Source of the DNA: Anthoceros angustus
Lineage: Eukaryota > Streptophyta > Anthocerotopsida > Anthocerotales > Anthocerotaceae
Length of the DNA stretch: 64,000 nucleotides
Direction of reading: 5' to 3'
NCBI GenBank assembly: GCA_010909165.1
Contig: MU008167.1
Coordinates: forward strand, 1,538,001-1,602,000
In this document: one piece after another, positions 35,701 through 49,913 of the stretch
Position numbering within the stretch: the first letter of the stretch is position 1
Layout: the number at the start of each line of letters is the position of its first letter
Notes under the pieces: generated by a model
The model's database searches: none
Told to the model about the DNA's origin: nothing
What the model saw: only the letters and a program-made list of their open reading frames with translations
Position numbers and translations under genes: made by a program

Positions 35701-36875
35701 GCCGCGATGTGGAGGTGAAGGGAAGAGAGGCCCAAAGCGGAAGAGGGTTCACGATATCTGCCACGTGCTTCCTTCACATCTCGCACCTTTGGTAAGCACG
35801 CTAGTTTGTAGCTCTTATGGTTTTATTGTAAGATCGTAATGGTGGCCGTGTGTGGAATTAAATTTCATCCCCATTTCACGCCTTGTCGCTTTCAAGCCTT
35901 GTTGTTTCAAGCTGCCGCTTGTCAGCCCATGATAATGCGCACGCTCACACCATCAAACTGTTAACGTTGTCATTGTGCTAAGCCCGCTTGAAGACGAATT
36001 AGGCCGATTAAACTCTAACTTTACCGTGTCATAGTACTAATCTTGCTGCAACTCCTCGTGTTTTTCGTGGTTTATATACCAAGAGAGTCCTCATTCATAC
36101 CCATGAAGGATGTAGTCCATTTTATGTCCTACATATGCAATCCACTCATATATCCTTTGAAACAAACACGCCACCCGCCTTCATGTTGAGACGTATCGTG
36201 CAAACTATGACGGGCCATGGGAGTTTCAGCCTATTGTCTTGCGCTTTTGAGCACTAATTTGAAGTATTGGAGGAACAATGTTAGAAAGGAGGCCGTTATT
36301 TTTGCGGGGAAGAAGTCTAACCCCAAGATGTCCCGAAAGGTGTGAAGCAAGAGTATTGGGATGTGTTTTGAAGGAGGAGCAAGACAAGATAAGCGAGTTG
36401 TGGCCCTAGTCAAGAAAACCGGCCGCCATGAGGTGATGAAGGAGGTAGGAAGCAATACATATTCTTGCTTTGGATATGGTGGTCAAGGGGTTTCGCAGGT
36501 TTAGAGCAAAGCATGAGGGAACCAAGCTGGATGAGATAAAGGTCGAGGTAGCAATCATGGGTCTTGGCTGCGAGAGTGTTTTGAGGAGTCCAAAACCGAC
36601 AGTTGAGGTCAGTCCGCAGTTGGGGCAAATGGGGAGAATGAGAAGGCTATTGTGGTGTGGGACATTGTAAACGATCTAGTCTCGAAACCCCTCAAAATGT
36701 GCCTCAAGTGAATTTTTTGTTTTTACCGTGAGTGGTGGAAAATAAGTCGATTGAAGTTGGGGATATTCATAGTAAAAATGTCCTTGGCCTATGGAGTTCT
36801 TTTTGTTTTATTGCCTAGGTTAGAAAATAAATGGTCCGGAATTTGGTGTTCCTTGGCCCATGGACTCGGAATGTT
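32782..36875. repeat. CACTA left arm, second copy of the duplicated block
   Basis: Colinear with 25290-29427. This copy leads into the complete gypsy array at 36666, so it, rather than the first copy, may sit next to the original insertion site. Confidence 0.75.
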
Positions 36876-39800
36876 CCTAAAAAAGGTCTATATATGTGAG
36901 ATAGGGGGTTTGGAATAATTAGAGTCTATAAGTTGGGGTCGACCACGCGAGCCGAATGAGTGAGGTTGTGGATTGGGATGTGGGAAGCGAGAGGTTAACA
37001 GAGTAGGGGAACCCGGGAAACTTAACCCTAGGAAATGATGTAATCCCGCTCAAACAACGGAGCGCAACGGCGGCCGGACGGAGCGAGCGGTGAGCGCGAC
37101 GACGGTCAAGCGCGACGGGTCGAGGAGCCGCGGTCCGGGGCACCGTGATCGCAGGAGGCGCGAGGCGCAACGACGGCGGGAAGGAGCTCGAACCCCGCCG
37201 ACATATCGCGAGGCGCGACGCAGGAGGAGGCGCGACATGGCCGCGCCCTTGCCGAGGAGGTAGGAACCGAGACCGACCTCCGTGAAATTCGCAGGTGGTG
37301 GCGCGGTGGCGCGAGACCGTGAAGACCGTGAGAGGATGGCGCCAAGGTCACCACCAAATTGTGCTTGCCCAATGGCCGAACATGGATCATTGGAAAGTTC
37401 GAGCTGAGCCGTGAAGGAGTCAAGCCGGGTTTCATGGAAGAGCGGTGGAATTACATGAACTCGGACGTGCAGAGTGTGCGCACAGGCGACAAAACCAAAG
37501 GGGATTTAGAGCGGCCGCAGGATTGGGACCGGAGTCGTTAGAAGGGTGTATGGCGGGCGGCAAGGAGGAGGCGGGCGGTTGGTGATGGAGCCGCCCAGAA
37601 AAGAAGCACGGCAAAGCAGCCCGCCCGTTAAAGCGGGCGACCGAACCCAACGGCCGGGTTGACGAGGGATTTGGCAACGCAGCTTGATGGGTCCGCCAGT
37701 GGCTCCTATGTTTCGCAGACAAGAAGTGGATTATTTGTCCCACCACTTGCCCTTCATGAAGTGGTCAAGGGAGCGAAGATCGATTAGCGCCTTTCATCGT
37801 TGTGTTAAGAGAGAGGTGGAGATTGTAGCCTCCTCCACATGTGGAAGCCTTAGGGAGGTGAAATGGAAGGCGGAGGAGCCCAAGGAGGAAAAATGGGATA
37901 GCCGGGAGTCGTGGCGAGGGCCTGGAGGAGGAGAAGGAAATTCCCACCAAAGAAAAGGAGGAAGACCGGGGTGAAGGCGGCATCAAAAAGGTGAAGGCGG
38001 ATGCGCCACCAGTCGGTCGCCAAGGCCAGAAATGAAAGCCAAACGGCAGCTTGGAGGTGGCGTAAGAGGAGGCGCGATCCGAGGACAATTTTGTCGACTG
38101 GATGCGATGATGAATCAACTCCGAGGGTTTAGGGTCGACCTCGAGGCGGACCCTCCTCAAAGATGGGAAGAGATTTTCAAGGGACTCCACCGCAACAGAG
38201 GTGGATGCAACAATTGGTGAGGGTGCGACCGCCGGGAGGAAAGTTCTCGACAGGGATGGCGCGGGCCGCCACAACAAGTGGACTTGGTGAGCCGACCACG
38301 CCGATGATCCGGGCCCAAGCAGATTTGTTGGATCAAGCGGCTTTAGCTCTCACCGCCTCAGCGGACGGAGGAAGTGGTGAAGGCCAGTTTGACGAAGAGG
38401 AGGCCAAGCGCAATCGGAGGAAGACAAGCGGAACCTAGAGGAAATAAGGGCCAAGATTCAAGAAGATTTGTGCAGGCCTGTGAGAAGTTGCAAGCCATGA
38501 CGAAGGAAGCACTCATGGCTCAAATTAAGGATGCCCACGAGACGAACCAGAGATGCTGGGGAGTTGTTGCGAGCCCAGAGCGTGGCGGCCTCGGAAAAGG
38601 CCCATAAGCTAGCGAGCGATATAAGAGGAAGGAAGCGGGACAAGACAAGTAGCGGAAGGGCCCACCGAGCGGAAGGAAGCAAAGAACCGAGGTAGCCGAA
38701 ACCTCACCTACCGCTGTTGTCGAACGACCGTGGAGTCCACTACCGCTGTAGTCGAAACCGCCACCGACATTGGCGCAACCAACCCAAGGTGCGGGGCGAC
38801 AGGATGCGACGTGGCGCCTCGCGAGGACATAGGCCAACTGTGTGTAGCCTACGGGAGGAGGGGGTAAGCACCTCACAGGGGTCCTATTATATTACGGCAC
38901 ATGGATGAGGAAACTTATGTGCCTCGGTCTATATGTGAATGGAGAACGCGCTTTAACCTCACCGCCCATGTGCGTGTGGAAATAGGAGGGATCTGTGGCC
39001 TACCATCGCAAGTGAGGACCAAGTGCATACTTCTACCATCGCGCCCGGTGTGGGGTTGGCTCTATTATGGAGGCGACTTGGAGGAGTTGAGCGAGGAGGA
39101 GGTCCAGCTTGGGTGGACGAGGAGCCGAATAATCCTCGAATAGGCGGCCGGAAGATGCGGAAGCCCAGTGGTACACCTCAAATTACGCCCAGCAGCGATG
39201 AGGTGGAAGTAGTGGGAGAACCACCACGCGTGGCGAGAGCTCGTGGCAGCAATGGAGGACGAGGGGCCGACGCCAAGTCGAGGTAGGGCGCAGACAGATG
39301 AGGTGGTAGCAACCTAAAGATAATTTGGTTAGGATGTCGATCGACCTAGGATCGCCCGAATTGTGGGCGCCTCTTCGATAGCCATCTTAGGACCTAAAAT
39401 CCGGGTGGTGCCCACCGATGTATAAGAGGGGCGAATTAGGTCCCTCACGAGCACTCGGTTGAGATCCCCACGCCTGGGGTTGGAGACGTCCGATTGAGGC
39501 GGTGCGGCGAGACGCCCTAGGGGTGGTCGAGAGCTTGCTCCGCACTGGGAGGAGGGGTGAAAGCAATCTTGCCGACAAAGGAGGAGGAAACCAAGGGATT
39601 GGCGCGGGCGGTCCGGAGCTTGCTGTAACGCCTGCCGTGGACGCCTGGGGTTCTTTTTTCCTTCACACTTGTCCCGCTAGTTGTGTTCAATTAAGAGAGA
39701 AGTGTTGAGTGGATGAAGCTGGGCGAGTTGAGGGAGAGAGAGAGAGGAGAAGATTGGTGAAGGAGTGACTAAACAGACGCGATGGCGAGGTGTGAGAGGG

Positions 39801-40356
39801 GTTGAGAAGGGAACTAATTGAGAGGCTAGCGGAGATTGTGTGAATCCAAAAGAAACCAAACCGTCACTGGTGGAAGGCATGCAAGGGGAAGCCCTTAAAA
39901 GTTGTGTGAGTGTGGCGCCTTTGTGTGTGTGTGTGTGGAGCGTGAGGATTTGTGGAATTTAGGTCCCTAGGAATCGTGTGTGTGTGCATGAAGTGTGAGT
40001 GCGTAAAGCCGGATCCGCACGCTGGACGCCCGTGGCGTGGATCCGCGCCGCCGGAAATAAGTCGCTAGGGTTTGGTGTGGACCCACCTGGTGGCAACTAC
40101 CCGGGGTGAGACACCACGGCCGTGGAAAGAGGCGGTCGTGGAATAAGAGCCGGTGGTAGACAAGTCGGGGGTAGTAGTGGTTGAGTAGATAGGTAAGAGG
40201 AGTAATAGCAAGTAAGTCTTGACTTAGGTGAAGAGCGATAGAAGTTAGCGCCTCTTGGCACAAACCATTCCCTTGGGAGCGAATCCTAAGCCTACAACGA
40301 CATTGAGGGTGAATGTGGACCTCACGGTGTCCCCGGACACGAATCCACACTCCACA
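36666..40356 (+). repeat. Gypsy LTR 1 (3.69 kb)
   Basis: Starts TGTAAACGATCTAG and ends ACTCCACA. A TATA box in CTATATATG at about 36887 lies roughly 220 bases in, so most of the LTR is transcribed R/U5. It contains microsatellite runs of GA and TG near 39735 and 39925, and protein-coding-like stretches between about 37330 and 38610. Confidence 0.85.
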
Positions 40357-43300
40357 TTTTGGCGCCGCTGCGGAATGGAATCGTCAAGGACGAGGAAGGA
40401 CTAACCATAGCTTACGAGTCTAGCATTACTAGATTGATGGATGCCTCGGTGGAGACAAGCGATTCGATCCGACCGGGGAAACGCTCGCAAGACGGCAACG
40501 CCAAGCTGGAAAGATTGCAGAGAGTTACGAGGAGAGCACGGAGATCACACTTGCCGGACGAGGAAGGGGGGGAGTCAACTGAACTAGGGATCGGATCTTA
40601 GATTGATTCCCAACTCTCGACTACAAGCGGTAAGGGGCCGTACCCGATCCACCTTGTCTTTTGATCTCGCCCATTGCCTAGACCGCCGCCCAAACAACTC
40701 GTGAATGTAGAGGTCCCCGCGAGTGGCCGCGGCCAACTACCGCAATGCTGAAAGTACTACCGGTAGTTATGGCGATCTGCTACTACTACAATCTTACCCG
40801 CTGTATGGAGAAAAGAAGGGCCATGAGGATCCCGACGAGTTTGTCGAGCTGCTTTGAGCGCTTGACGCCACAACCGTGAGGATGCGATCGTGCCCATTGC
40901 TTTATGGAGTCTTACGCGGAGCGCGGCCAAGTGGTACAAGCGGGAGTACATAGCTTCCGCCACACCCCGCCTACTTTGGGGCCTTGAAGAGAGCTTTTGT
41001 GAAAGATCTGAGAGGTCGATGTGGAAGGATATGTCTTGTCCAAACTCGAGGGATGCGGAGAGGGAAGGAGACACCGCAGCTTATGTGGAAAGGTTCCAGC
41101 CCACGGATCGGGCCGGTCCGCACTCGAGCTAATGGCCATTCACCGGTTTGCAAGAGGATTGGGCGAGATGGGAAGGCACGTGCTCTGTCGAGAAAGATTT
41201 GGATCGGGCGATTAAAGTCGCCTGAACTATGAGGAGTCCAATGGAAGAGAAGAAGAACTCGAACAAGGGCGCAAAGGACAAAAAGAAATACAAAAGAAGA
41301 AGAAGTACTATTCTCCTCCCTGCCCACGGAGGAGGATAGTTTTCAACCGACTCGGTAGCTCCACGGAAGAGGAGACCAAGAGGATTCGGAGGAGAATCGT
41401 CGAAGGTGAGCGCAATCAAGGGATAGAAGGAAGAAGGGAAAAATGAACAAGACGACGACGTGCAAAGGGAAGGAGCTATATGCACGAAAGGACGCGGAGC
41501 AGTGAGAAGAGAGGTGGAAACAGCCAAAAAGTGGAGCAACAAGGGAACAAGATGGAGGAAATGATGGTCAAACCGAGAAACTCCATCTTAATGCCATCAA
41601 GGACCATGATAGAAGAAGGGTTGCTACCGGAGCGAATCTCTCGCTCAACTTGTGGATGCAGGGCACTCGAGGTCGACTCCACAAACAAAAGTGCAACCAT
41701 CGGGCTACGAGGAGGAGGATGAGGAGATGTGCTTGGAAGATACATACCAAATTCAAGAGGCAACACCGATCTCGGTACCAAAACTTTGTACCTCGAGTTT
41801 GCGAAACCCACGTGCATGGGCATTCGCAATCGATGGCAAGGAACCCCGCAAATGAGTGCCGCCCGTTACAATTGCCGAGGGTTCGCATCTTGCGGATGCC
41901 CCTCCGCATCTCGCCAGGGAATGGTGATTTTGAAAGGTCGTGTGTGGACCGCAAGCAATCGTCACGAGCGGGCAGTCCCGCCAGACACCGAAAACAGTGA
42001 GGATCGCTCAACCTCCGGACGGCCACCACCCTGCAAAGAAAGCCCGCTGCCAATGCAAGTCAAGATGCGCCATGGTCAGTATGGGAGGATTCCGAGGCGC
42101 ACCGAGGAGCCCGGAAGGGTTGGGGATGTGGATAGTGGGTATTACGGAACCCGCGCGGACGGAGCGGCGAGAGGAAGGCGGACACCCTAAGAAGGGGGAG
42201 CGAGGAAAAAGGAAGAAGAACGGAGTGGAGCCCATAACGTCCAAGTGAGGAGGAAGAGGCGCCTTCATCAAAGGGAAGGAAGAGAAGTCCAACCACAAAA
42301 CCCGACGAGGGACTCGATGAGTCGCCGAAAAAGAAAAGGGGAGCGAATCCGGACGGGAGCAAGGCACGAACGCCACACTTAACGCGAGGGTTGCGATTCG
42401 GATGGCATCGTGTAACTCCCTTAGCAGCCGAGACCGCGGATTCGAGGGTGAAGTGCAAAAAGGACAATGGACCATGGACTCGAGTCGACACATGGGGCGA
42501 AAACCCGCAAGAGGAAAAAAGGATGAGTCGGCGTTTCCGCCTGGCGTCGTGGGAAGGTTATGGATATGATCCGACAAGAATCGGAACAGACGGCCGCATT
42601 TTGGCCATCGACCCACCACCCACCTACCGCCTGCTTCAACGACCGCAACATCTCAAAACAACATCATGATGAAATGATGGGGTTGGCGGAGAAAGGAGAA
42701 ATGTAGCCTGTTCCTTTCAATTTGGCACTATCATGGACCAAAAGTTCATGATAAGACGCCTTCTCGTGGACAATCAGACCGCCAAAGAACTGGGGCATTG
42801 AAGGCGGCACAACCCAAGAAGAGAGAACCTTTCCACCCCAAGGCCGAAATCCCTTGCTGTGAATATGGTGGCCATGATGGACTGTGGTCTCATGGAGCTC
42901 TGATAGAAATTATGGATGTGTAATCAAGAAGGTGCCTAGATTCGGGTCGAGTCAACATCATGACAGAGGAGACCGCCTAAGCTTGGGTTGCGATAGAACA
43001 TACATCAAAGGTGTTGCGGACATGTCCAAAATGGCGCCGAGGGGAGCCGACGGAGTCCTAACCCATATTGGTACCATTCCGCACCTCATGGACTACGTGG
43101 TCATTAAACAAAAAGCGCCTGTGGTATGAGGTTCTCATTGACGAACATGGATGTATGGGGCACGCTTGCACCTTCAAATGGGCGAAAGGAAGTGGGATTC
43201 AAACCGGACGGGACCCCAAAATTAAGGAGGAAGGATATGTTTGACTTGGAGCAGATACGACGAGGGAGACACCCACAAACGGAGGGATACACCTCTAAGA

Positions 43301-46289
43301 TACCTGGGAGAGGATGAGAAGGAGAAATTCCCATTCGCACATATTTCGTGGTCGATGAAGAGGACGACAAGAGATATTCCCATTCCATCAACCTATTAGG
43401 GTGCTATGGAGTCACAATTGACAACCCGTGGTCGGACCGAGGAGACCAGACGAGGTCGAGGAACAAGAAGTAGAGGTGGGCGGGAGCGACGATCCGGACA
43501 AACTTCGGAGGGTGCGAGGTGGTGTCTCACGCTTTACCTCGACGACCTATTCCGGAATGGGGAATGCGAAGGAGAACCAAGACACCGGAGGAAGGGTTCG
43601 CATCACATCCGCCGGTGGAGAGAGAGTGCAGACGGATGAGGTCAAGGATGTGGAAGTGTTGCCCGGCAAGGTCCTTAAGTTTTCAACAGGATGAATGACT
43701 TGGAAAGGGGTATGAAACAAATTGCGGAATTTATCCACGCTTTTGACGTTACATATGAAGGGTATACCGAGGAGTGGGGGGGGAGCACAAGATTGATCTC
43801 GAGCCGTGCCGTCACCGGATACCGCAATACAAGCTAAATCCAAAGTATTCTGAAGGTAAAGGAACAATTGAGCTCTACTATGCGCGACGCCATATATCCT
43901 ATTGTGACATCGGAGTGGGTAGCCCCAATTGTGGTGGTTCCCAAAAAGCGAAGGGAAGATACGGTCCGAGATTGGAGGAAGTTAAACAAGGTGACCAAAA
44001 AGACCATTACCCGCTTCCATTCATAGACAACATCGGACTTAGTCGCAGGGAGAATGGTCTACCTGCTCGGATGGGTATTCGGTATAACCAGCATCTCGTG
44101 GAGAGTGATTGGCCACTACCCTTCACTACTGATCGGGAACCTATGCCTACAAACGGAGCGCTCGGATTAACAGGGCACCGTGATCCTTCATGCGACATTG
44201 TCAAGATTTTCAAGGAATACCTTAGGGACTTCATGGAGGTCTTCCGGATGACTTCGCGTGTTTGGAGCAAATAAAGATCACCTCAACCACCTTCGCAAAT
44301 GTCCGAACGGTGTCAACAGATAATTGTGTCTACATCCCGAGAAGTGTTATTTCGCATGCCGAGGGTATTTTGTTGGGGCACCGATTGCATGGGATAGAGG
44401 TCGACCGGATAAGGTCAAAATCATTACCCTCAAGCCACCTACCATCAAGGAGCTTAGGGATTCCTCGGAATGGTAGGCTATTATCAAGGTTTGTGAAGAA
44501 TTTCTCCGAAGGGCGGCCCGCTACGAATGCTTCGCAAGGACCAGGAGGGAATGGACGAAAAACGAGAGGAGGCCTTCAATGATCTTCGCACCACCGATCA
44601 CAAGACCCACGCGGGGCCGATCGAACAAGAAGTTCCACGTGTTTGTAGACGTTTCGCCTATGCAATCGGTACCATTCTAAGCCAAAGGGATGACAAGAAG
44701 CACGATTATCCAATCTATTATGGGAGGCACACGACGCAGAAGAAGTATACCACCACCGAGAGGGAGGCGCTAGGATGGTGTACTCGGTTCAAGTTTCGTC
44801 ACTATTTGCTATCCCACGAGTTCGCTTCCATGTGGACCACTTCGCCTCAAACACCGGTAAACAAACCGACTTGTCCGGACGCATAGCAAGATGGATCCTA
44901 CTCCGCAAGAATTCACGCTCACGGTGGAGACCGAGGAGGAGTAAACATGTGAATGCAGATTACATTTCGAGGTAAAAGAGGAGGTTACACAGACCAAAAC
45001 GACGATTTTCCGATGAAGCTGCTCGCACAGAGTTAGGGGGCCGGCCAACCATAAGGCGAGGGTAAATGGTGGCTCGGCAGAAATGAGAAGGGAGAACGGA
45101 TACACAAGGCCCACTCACGAGGAGATGATGGAATTCTTGGAACGGGAAAATACCATCGGATCTTTCAAACCCCAGCCAAAGCTAGCACTATTCGCGTCCG
45201 CTTGTACGACGAAAGACAATCTGCAGATCGGGACCGGATGGGCGGGACAAAGTTATGGGTAACAAGGAGCAGTTATCCGAGTTGAGATGCACGAGGGGAA
45301 GGACATTTGCGCATATATCACGTGCAAGAAGGTGCTTGAAACGGGTACGGTGGCAAACCATGCATCGATGCTAGGAGTTTGTTAAACGTGCGATGCCCGC
45401 CGAGGGTTGGGAAACCGTCGCAACCACTCAATGGCCAATGGTTCCAATATTGGCCCCGGCGCCATTCGAGAAATGGGGAATAGACTTTGTTGGTCCCATA
45501 CACCAAAAACGAGGACGCGACAAAACCAATACATCCTCGTACTATCATCGCACGTATGGTGGAAGCCCAAGCACGCAGTAGACACATGTAGTGGCGTTCC
45601 TCTATGAATGATTATCACTCGATATGGTGTCCTTGGAGCTTGTCACGAGGGTCACATTTCGTCAACGGTTATATCTCATATGACGATCTACTTCAACGTC
45701 GCCACAGAAAACGACTCCTTATAATCCCAAGGCAAATGGCTTAACGGAAAAGGCGAATGGGCTCTGTGCAGGATCCTCAACAAGCTAACGGTGGAATACG
45801 ACGATCGGATCTTAAGCTTCACCCGCGCCTGGGCATACAGGATCGCAGAGAAAATAACAACGCAACAAACACCGCATTACCTCACCTACGGCCATTCTCC
45901 AGAATGCCTATTGAGTTTGAAATTCCCACCGCGATCCAGTGAAACTAACCGCATGGCGAGAGGAAAGTCACCGAACGCCTGTCGCCTTCTAAACATACAG
46001 AGGATAGGGAAGGCTGAGCGCGCGTGATATTCAGCAAAAGGAAAATATGGCATGACAATGTTGGAAGCAAGAGTGGGTGATTCCTGACTTGGCCTCATTG
46101 ACGACAATAGGTACATGCACTTTCCAAGCTCCACCTTCGATGGATGGGGCCATAGGTTCTCAAGTCTTCAAGAATGGCTCAAGACAACGCAAGAGTTAGC
46201 AGACCTCCACTACCACCCGAGTCAATGGGTGGAGGGTCAAGAAGTATTATACATAAGTTGGCGGGACGCCAACAAATGAGAAGGGAGTA
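40357..46289 (+). pseudogene. Gypsy internal region 1, decayed gag-pol
   Basis: Begins with the tRNA-Asp-type primer site (TGGCGCCGCTGC at 40360). Gag-like sequence (KWYKREYIA near 40930) and a zinc-knuckle-like stretch (near 41860) are followed by reverse transcriptase (KDHYPLPFIDNIGL near 44005), RNase H (YTTTEREALG near 44750) and integrase (FEKWGIDFVGP near 45465). The reverse transcriptase FLDD motif is lost near 44243 through a missing T. Frames are broken every few hundred bases. It ends with a purine-rich tract (GAGAAGGGAG) before LTR 2. Confidence 0.85.
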
Positions 46290-49200
46290 TGTAAACGATC
46301 TAGTCTCGAAACCCTGTAAAATGTGCCTGGTGAATTTTTTGTTTTTGGGGAGTGTGTGAAAATAAGTCGGGTGAGTAGTTGGGGATATTCATAGTAATGT
46401 CCTTGGCCTATGGAGTTCTTTTTGTTTTATTGCCTAGGTTAGAAATAAATGGTCCGGAATTTGGTGTTCCTTGGCCCATGGACTCGGAATGTTCCCTAAA
46501 AAAGTCTATATATGTGAGATAGGGGGTTTGGAATAATTAGAGTCTATAAGTTGGGGTCGAACGCCGGTAGCCGAATGAGTGGGTTGTGGATTGGGATGAA
46601 GCAGAGGTCTAACAGAGTAGGGGAACCGGGAAACTTAACCCTAGGAAATGATGTAATCCTGCTCAAACAACGGAGCGCAACGCGGCCGGACGGAGCGAGT
46701 GAGCGACGACGGGCGCGACGGGTAGGAGCCGTGTCCGGGGCACCGTGATCGCAGGAGGCGCGAGGCGCAACGACGGCGGAAGGAGCTCAACCCCGCCGAC
46801 ATCGCGAGGCGCGACGCAGAGGAGGAAGGCGCGACAGACAGCGCGCCTCCGAGGAGGTAGGAACCGAGACGACCTCCGTGAAATTCGCAGCGGTGGCGCG
46901 GTTGTGGCGCGACCAGAAGACCGTGAGAGGATGGCGCCCAAGGTCACCACCAATTGTGCTTGCCCAATGGCCGAACATGGATCATTGGAAAGTTCGGAGC
47001 CGGTGAAGGAGTCAAGCCGGGTTTCATGGAAGAGCGGTGGAATTACATGAACTCGGACCGGTGAGTGCGCCACACCGGGGACATACCAAAGCGGGATTTA
47101 GAGCGGCCGCAGGATTGGGACTGGAGCCGGGAGGGTGGGCGGGGCGGCAAGGAGGAGGCGGCGGTTGGTGATGGAGCCGTCCAGAAAAGAAGAAGCAAGG
47201 CAGCACCGCCCGTTAAAGCGGGCGACCATGAACCCAACGCTGGTTGACGAGGATTTGGCAATGCTTGATGGGTCCGCCAGTGGCTATGTTTCGCACAAGA
47301 AGTGGATTATTTGTCGACCACTTGCCGCCTTTCCGCGAAGTGGTCAAGGCGAGGGCGATCGATTGCACCTTCTCGGTCCATCTTGTGAAGAGAGAGGTGG
47401 AGATTGTAGCCTCCACATGTGGAAGCCGCTAGGGAGGTGAAATGGAAGGCGGAGGAGCCCAAGGAGGAAAAATCGGATAGCCGGGAGTCGGTGGCAGGCC
47501 TGAGGAGGAGAAGGAAATTCCCACCAAAGAAAAGGAGGAAGACCGGGGTGAAAGGCGGGCATCGTGAAAAGGTGAGGATGCTCACTGTCGAAAACGCGCG
47601 CCACAGAAAATGAAAGCCAAACGCAGCTTGGAGGTGGCGAAGAGGAGGCGCGATCCGAGGACAATTTTGCGACTGGATGCGGATGATGAATCAACTGAGG
47701 GTTTAGGGGCGACCTCGAGGCGGACCCTCCTCAAAGATGGGAAGAGATTTTCAAGGGGACTCCACCGCAACAGAGGTGGATGCAACCGAATTGGTGAGGG
47801 TGCGCACCGGGAGGAAAGTTCTCGACGGAGGGATGGCGTCGCGCTGGGGCCGCCACAACAAGTGGACTTGCAGGAGCTGACCACGCCGATGATCCGCCTG
47901 CGATTTGTTGGATCAAGCGGCTTTAGCTCTCACCGGCTCGGTGCGGGGCGAGGAGGAAGTGGTGAAGGCCAGTTTGACAAGAGGAGGCGCTGGAGGAAGA
48001 CAAGATTCAAGAAGATTTGGGCTGTAAGCCATGACGAGCCAGGAAGCACTCATGGCTCAAATTAAGGATGCCCACGACGAACCGTGAGATGCGGGGAGTT
48101 GCGAGCCCAGAGGTGAAGCGGCCTCGGGAAAAGGCCCATAAGCTAGCGGAGGCGATATAAGAGGGAAGGCACGTAGCGGTGACCACGATCGGAGTAGCGA
48201 AGGGCCTACCGAAGGAAGGAAGCAAGAACCGAGGTAGCCGAAACCTCACCTACCGCGGTTGTCGAACTAACGACGGTGGAGTCCACTACCGCAGTCGAAA
48301 CCGCACCGACATTGGCGCAACCAACCGGGCGTGGCCGGGCGACAGGATGCGACGTGGCGCCTCGCGAGGACATAGGCCAGCAACCGGTGTAGCCTACGGA
48401 GGAGGGGGTAAGCACCTCACCGCAGCAGGGTCCTATTATATTACGGCACATGGATGAGGAAACTTATGTGCTCGGTCTATATGTGAATGGAGAACGCGTG
48501 CTTAACCTCACCGCCCATGTGCGTGGAAATAGGAGGGATCGTGGCCTACCACGCAAGTGAGGACCCGGTGCATACTTCTACCACCGCGCCGGGTGGGGTT
48601 GGCTCCCTATTATGCGGAGGCGACTTTGGAGGAGTTGAGCGAGGAGGAGGTCCAGCTTGGGTGGACGAGGAGCCGAATAATCCTCAATAGGCGGCCGGAA
48701 GATGCGGAAGCCCAGGCGGTACACCTCAAATTCGACGCCCAGCAGTGATGTGAGGTGGAAGTAGTGTGGGAGAACCCGTCACCAGCGGGCGGTGAGAGCT
48801 CGTGGCGGCAGAATGGAGGACGAGGCACGCCAAGTCGAGGTAGGGCGCAGATAGCGAGGTCGAGGTGGTAGCAACCTAAAGATAATTTGGTTAGGATGTC
48901 GATCGGACCTAGGATCGCCCGAATTGTGGGCGGCTCTTCGCGATAGCCATCTTAGGACCTAAAAATCCGGGTGGTGCCCACCGATGTATAAGAGGGGCGA
49001 ATTAGGTCCCTCACGAGCATTCTGGTTGAGATCCCCACGCCTGTGGCTGGTTGGAGACGTCCGATGAGGCGGTGTGCGCGAGACGCCTAGGGGTGGTCGA
49101 GCTTGCCCGCACTGGGAGGAGGGGTGACCAATCTGGCCGACAAAGGAGGAGGAAACCAAGGGATTGGCGCGGGCGTCCGGAGCTTGCTCGTAACGCCTGT

Positions 49201-49913
49201 GACGCCCGGGGTTCTTTTTCCTTCACACTTGTCCCGCTAGTTGTGTTCAATTAAGAGAAGTGTTGAGTGGATGGTTGGAAGCTGCGAGTTGAGGAGAGAG
49301 AGAGAGAGAGAGAGAGATTGGGTGAAGGAGTGACTAAACAGCGCTGCGCGAGGTGTGAGAGGGGTTGAGAAGGGAACTAATTGAGAGGCTAGCGGTGGAG
49401 ATGTGTGAATCCAAAAGAAACCAAACCGGTCCTGGTGGAAGCGTGCGCAGGAAAGCTCCTTGTAAAGTTGAGTGTGGCGCCTTTGTGTGTGTGTGTGGAG
49501 CGTGAGGATTTGTGGAATTTAGGTCCCTAGGAATCGGTGTGTGTGTGCATGAAGTGTGGAGTGCGAAAAGCCGGATCCGTGCAGCGGTGGGGCCGTGGCG
49601 ATCGCGCCGGCTGGAATAAGTCGCTAGGGTTTGGGTGTGGGACCCACCTCTCGGTGGGCAACTACCGGTGAGAACACCGCGTGGGAATGAGATTTGCGGT
49701 TAATGAGAGCGTGGTGGCTAGACGGGGGGGTAGTAGTGGTTGAGTAGATAGGTAAGAGGAGTAATAGCAAGTAAGTCTTGACTTAGGTGAAGGCGATGAA
49801 GTTAGCGTCTCTTGGCACAAACCATTCCCTTGGGAGCGAATCCTAAGCCTACAACGACATTGAGGGTGAATGTGGACCTCACGGTGTCCCCGGACACGAA
49901 TCCACACTCCACA
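46290..49913 (+). repeat. Gypsy LTR 2 (3.62 kb), shared by both internal regions
   Basis: Colinear with LTR 1, TATA box at about 46505. It serves as 3' LTR of internal region 1 and 5' LTR of internal region 2. Confidence 0.87.
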
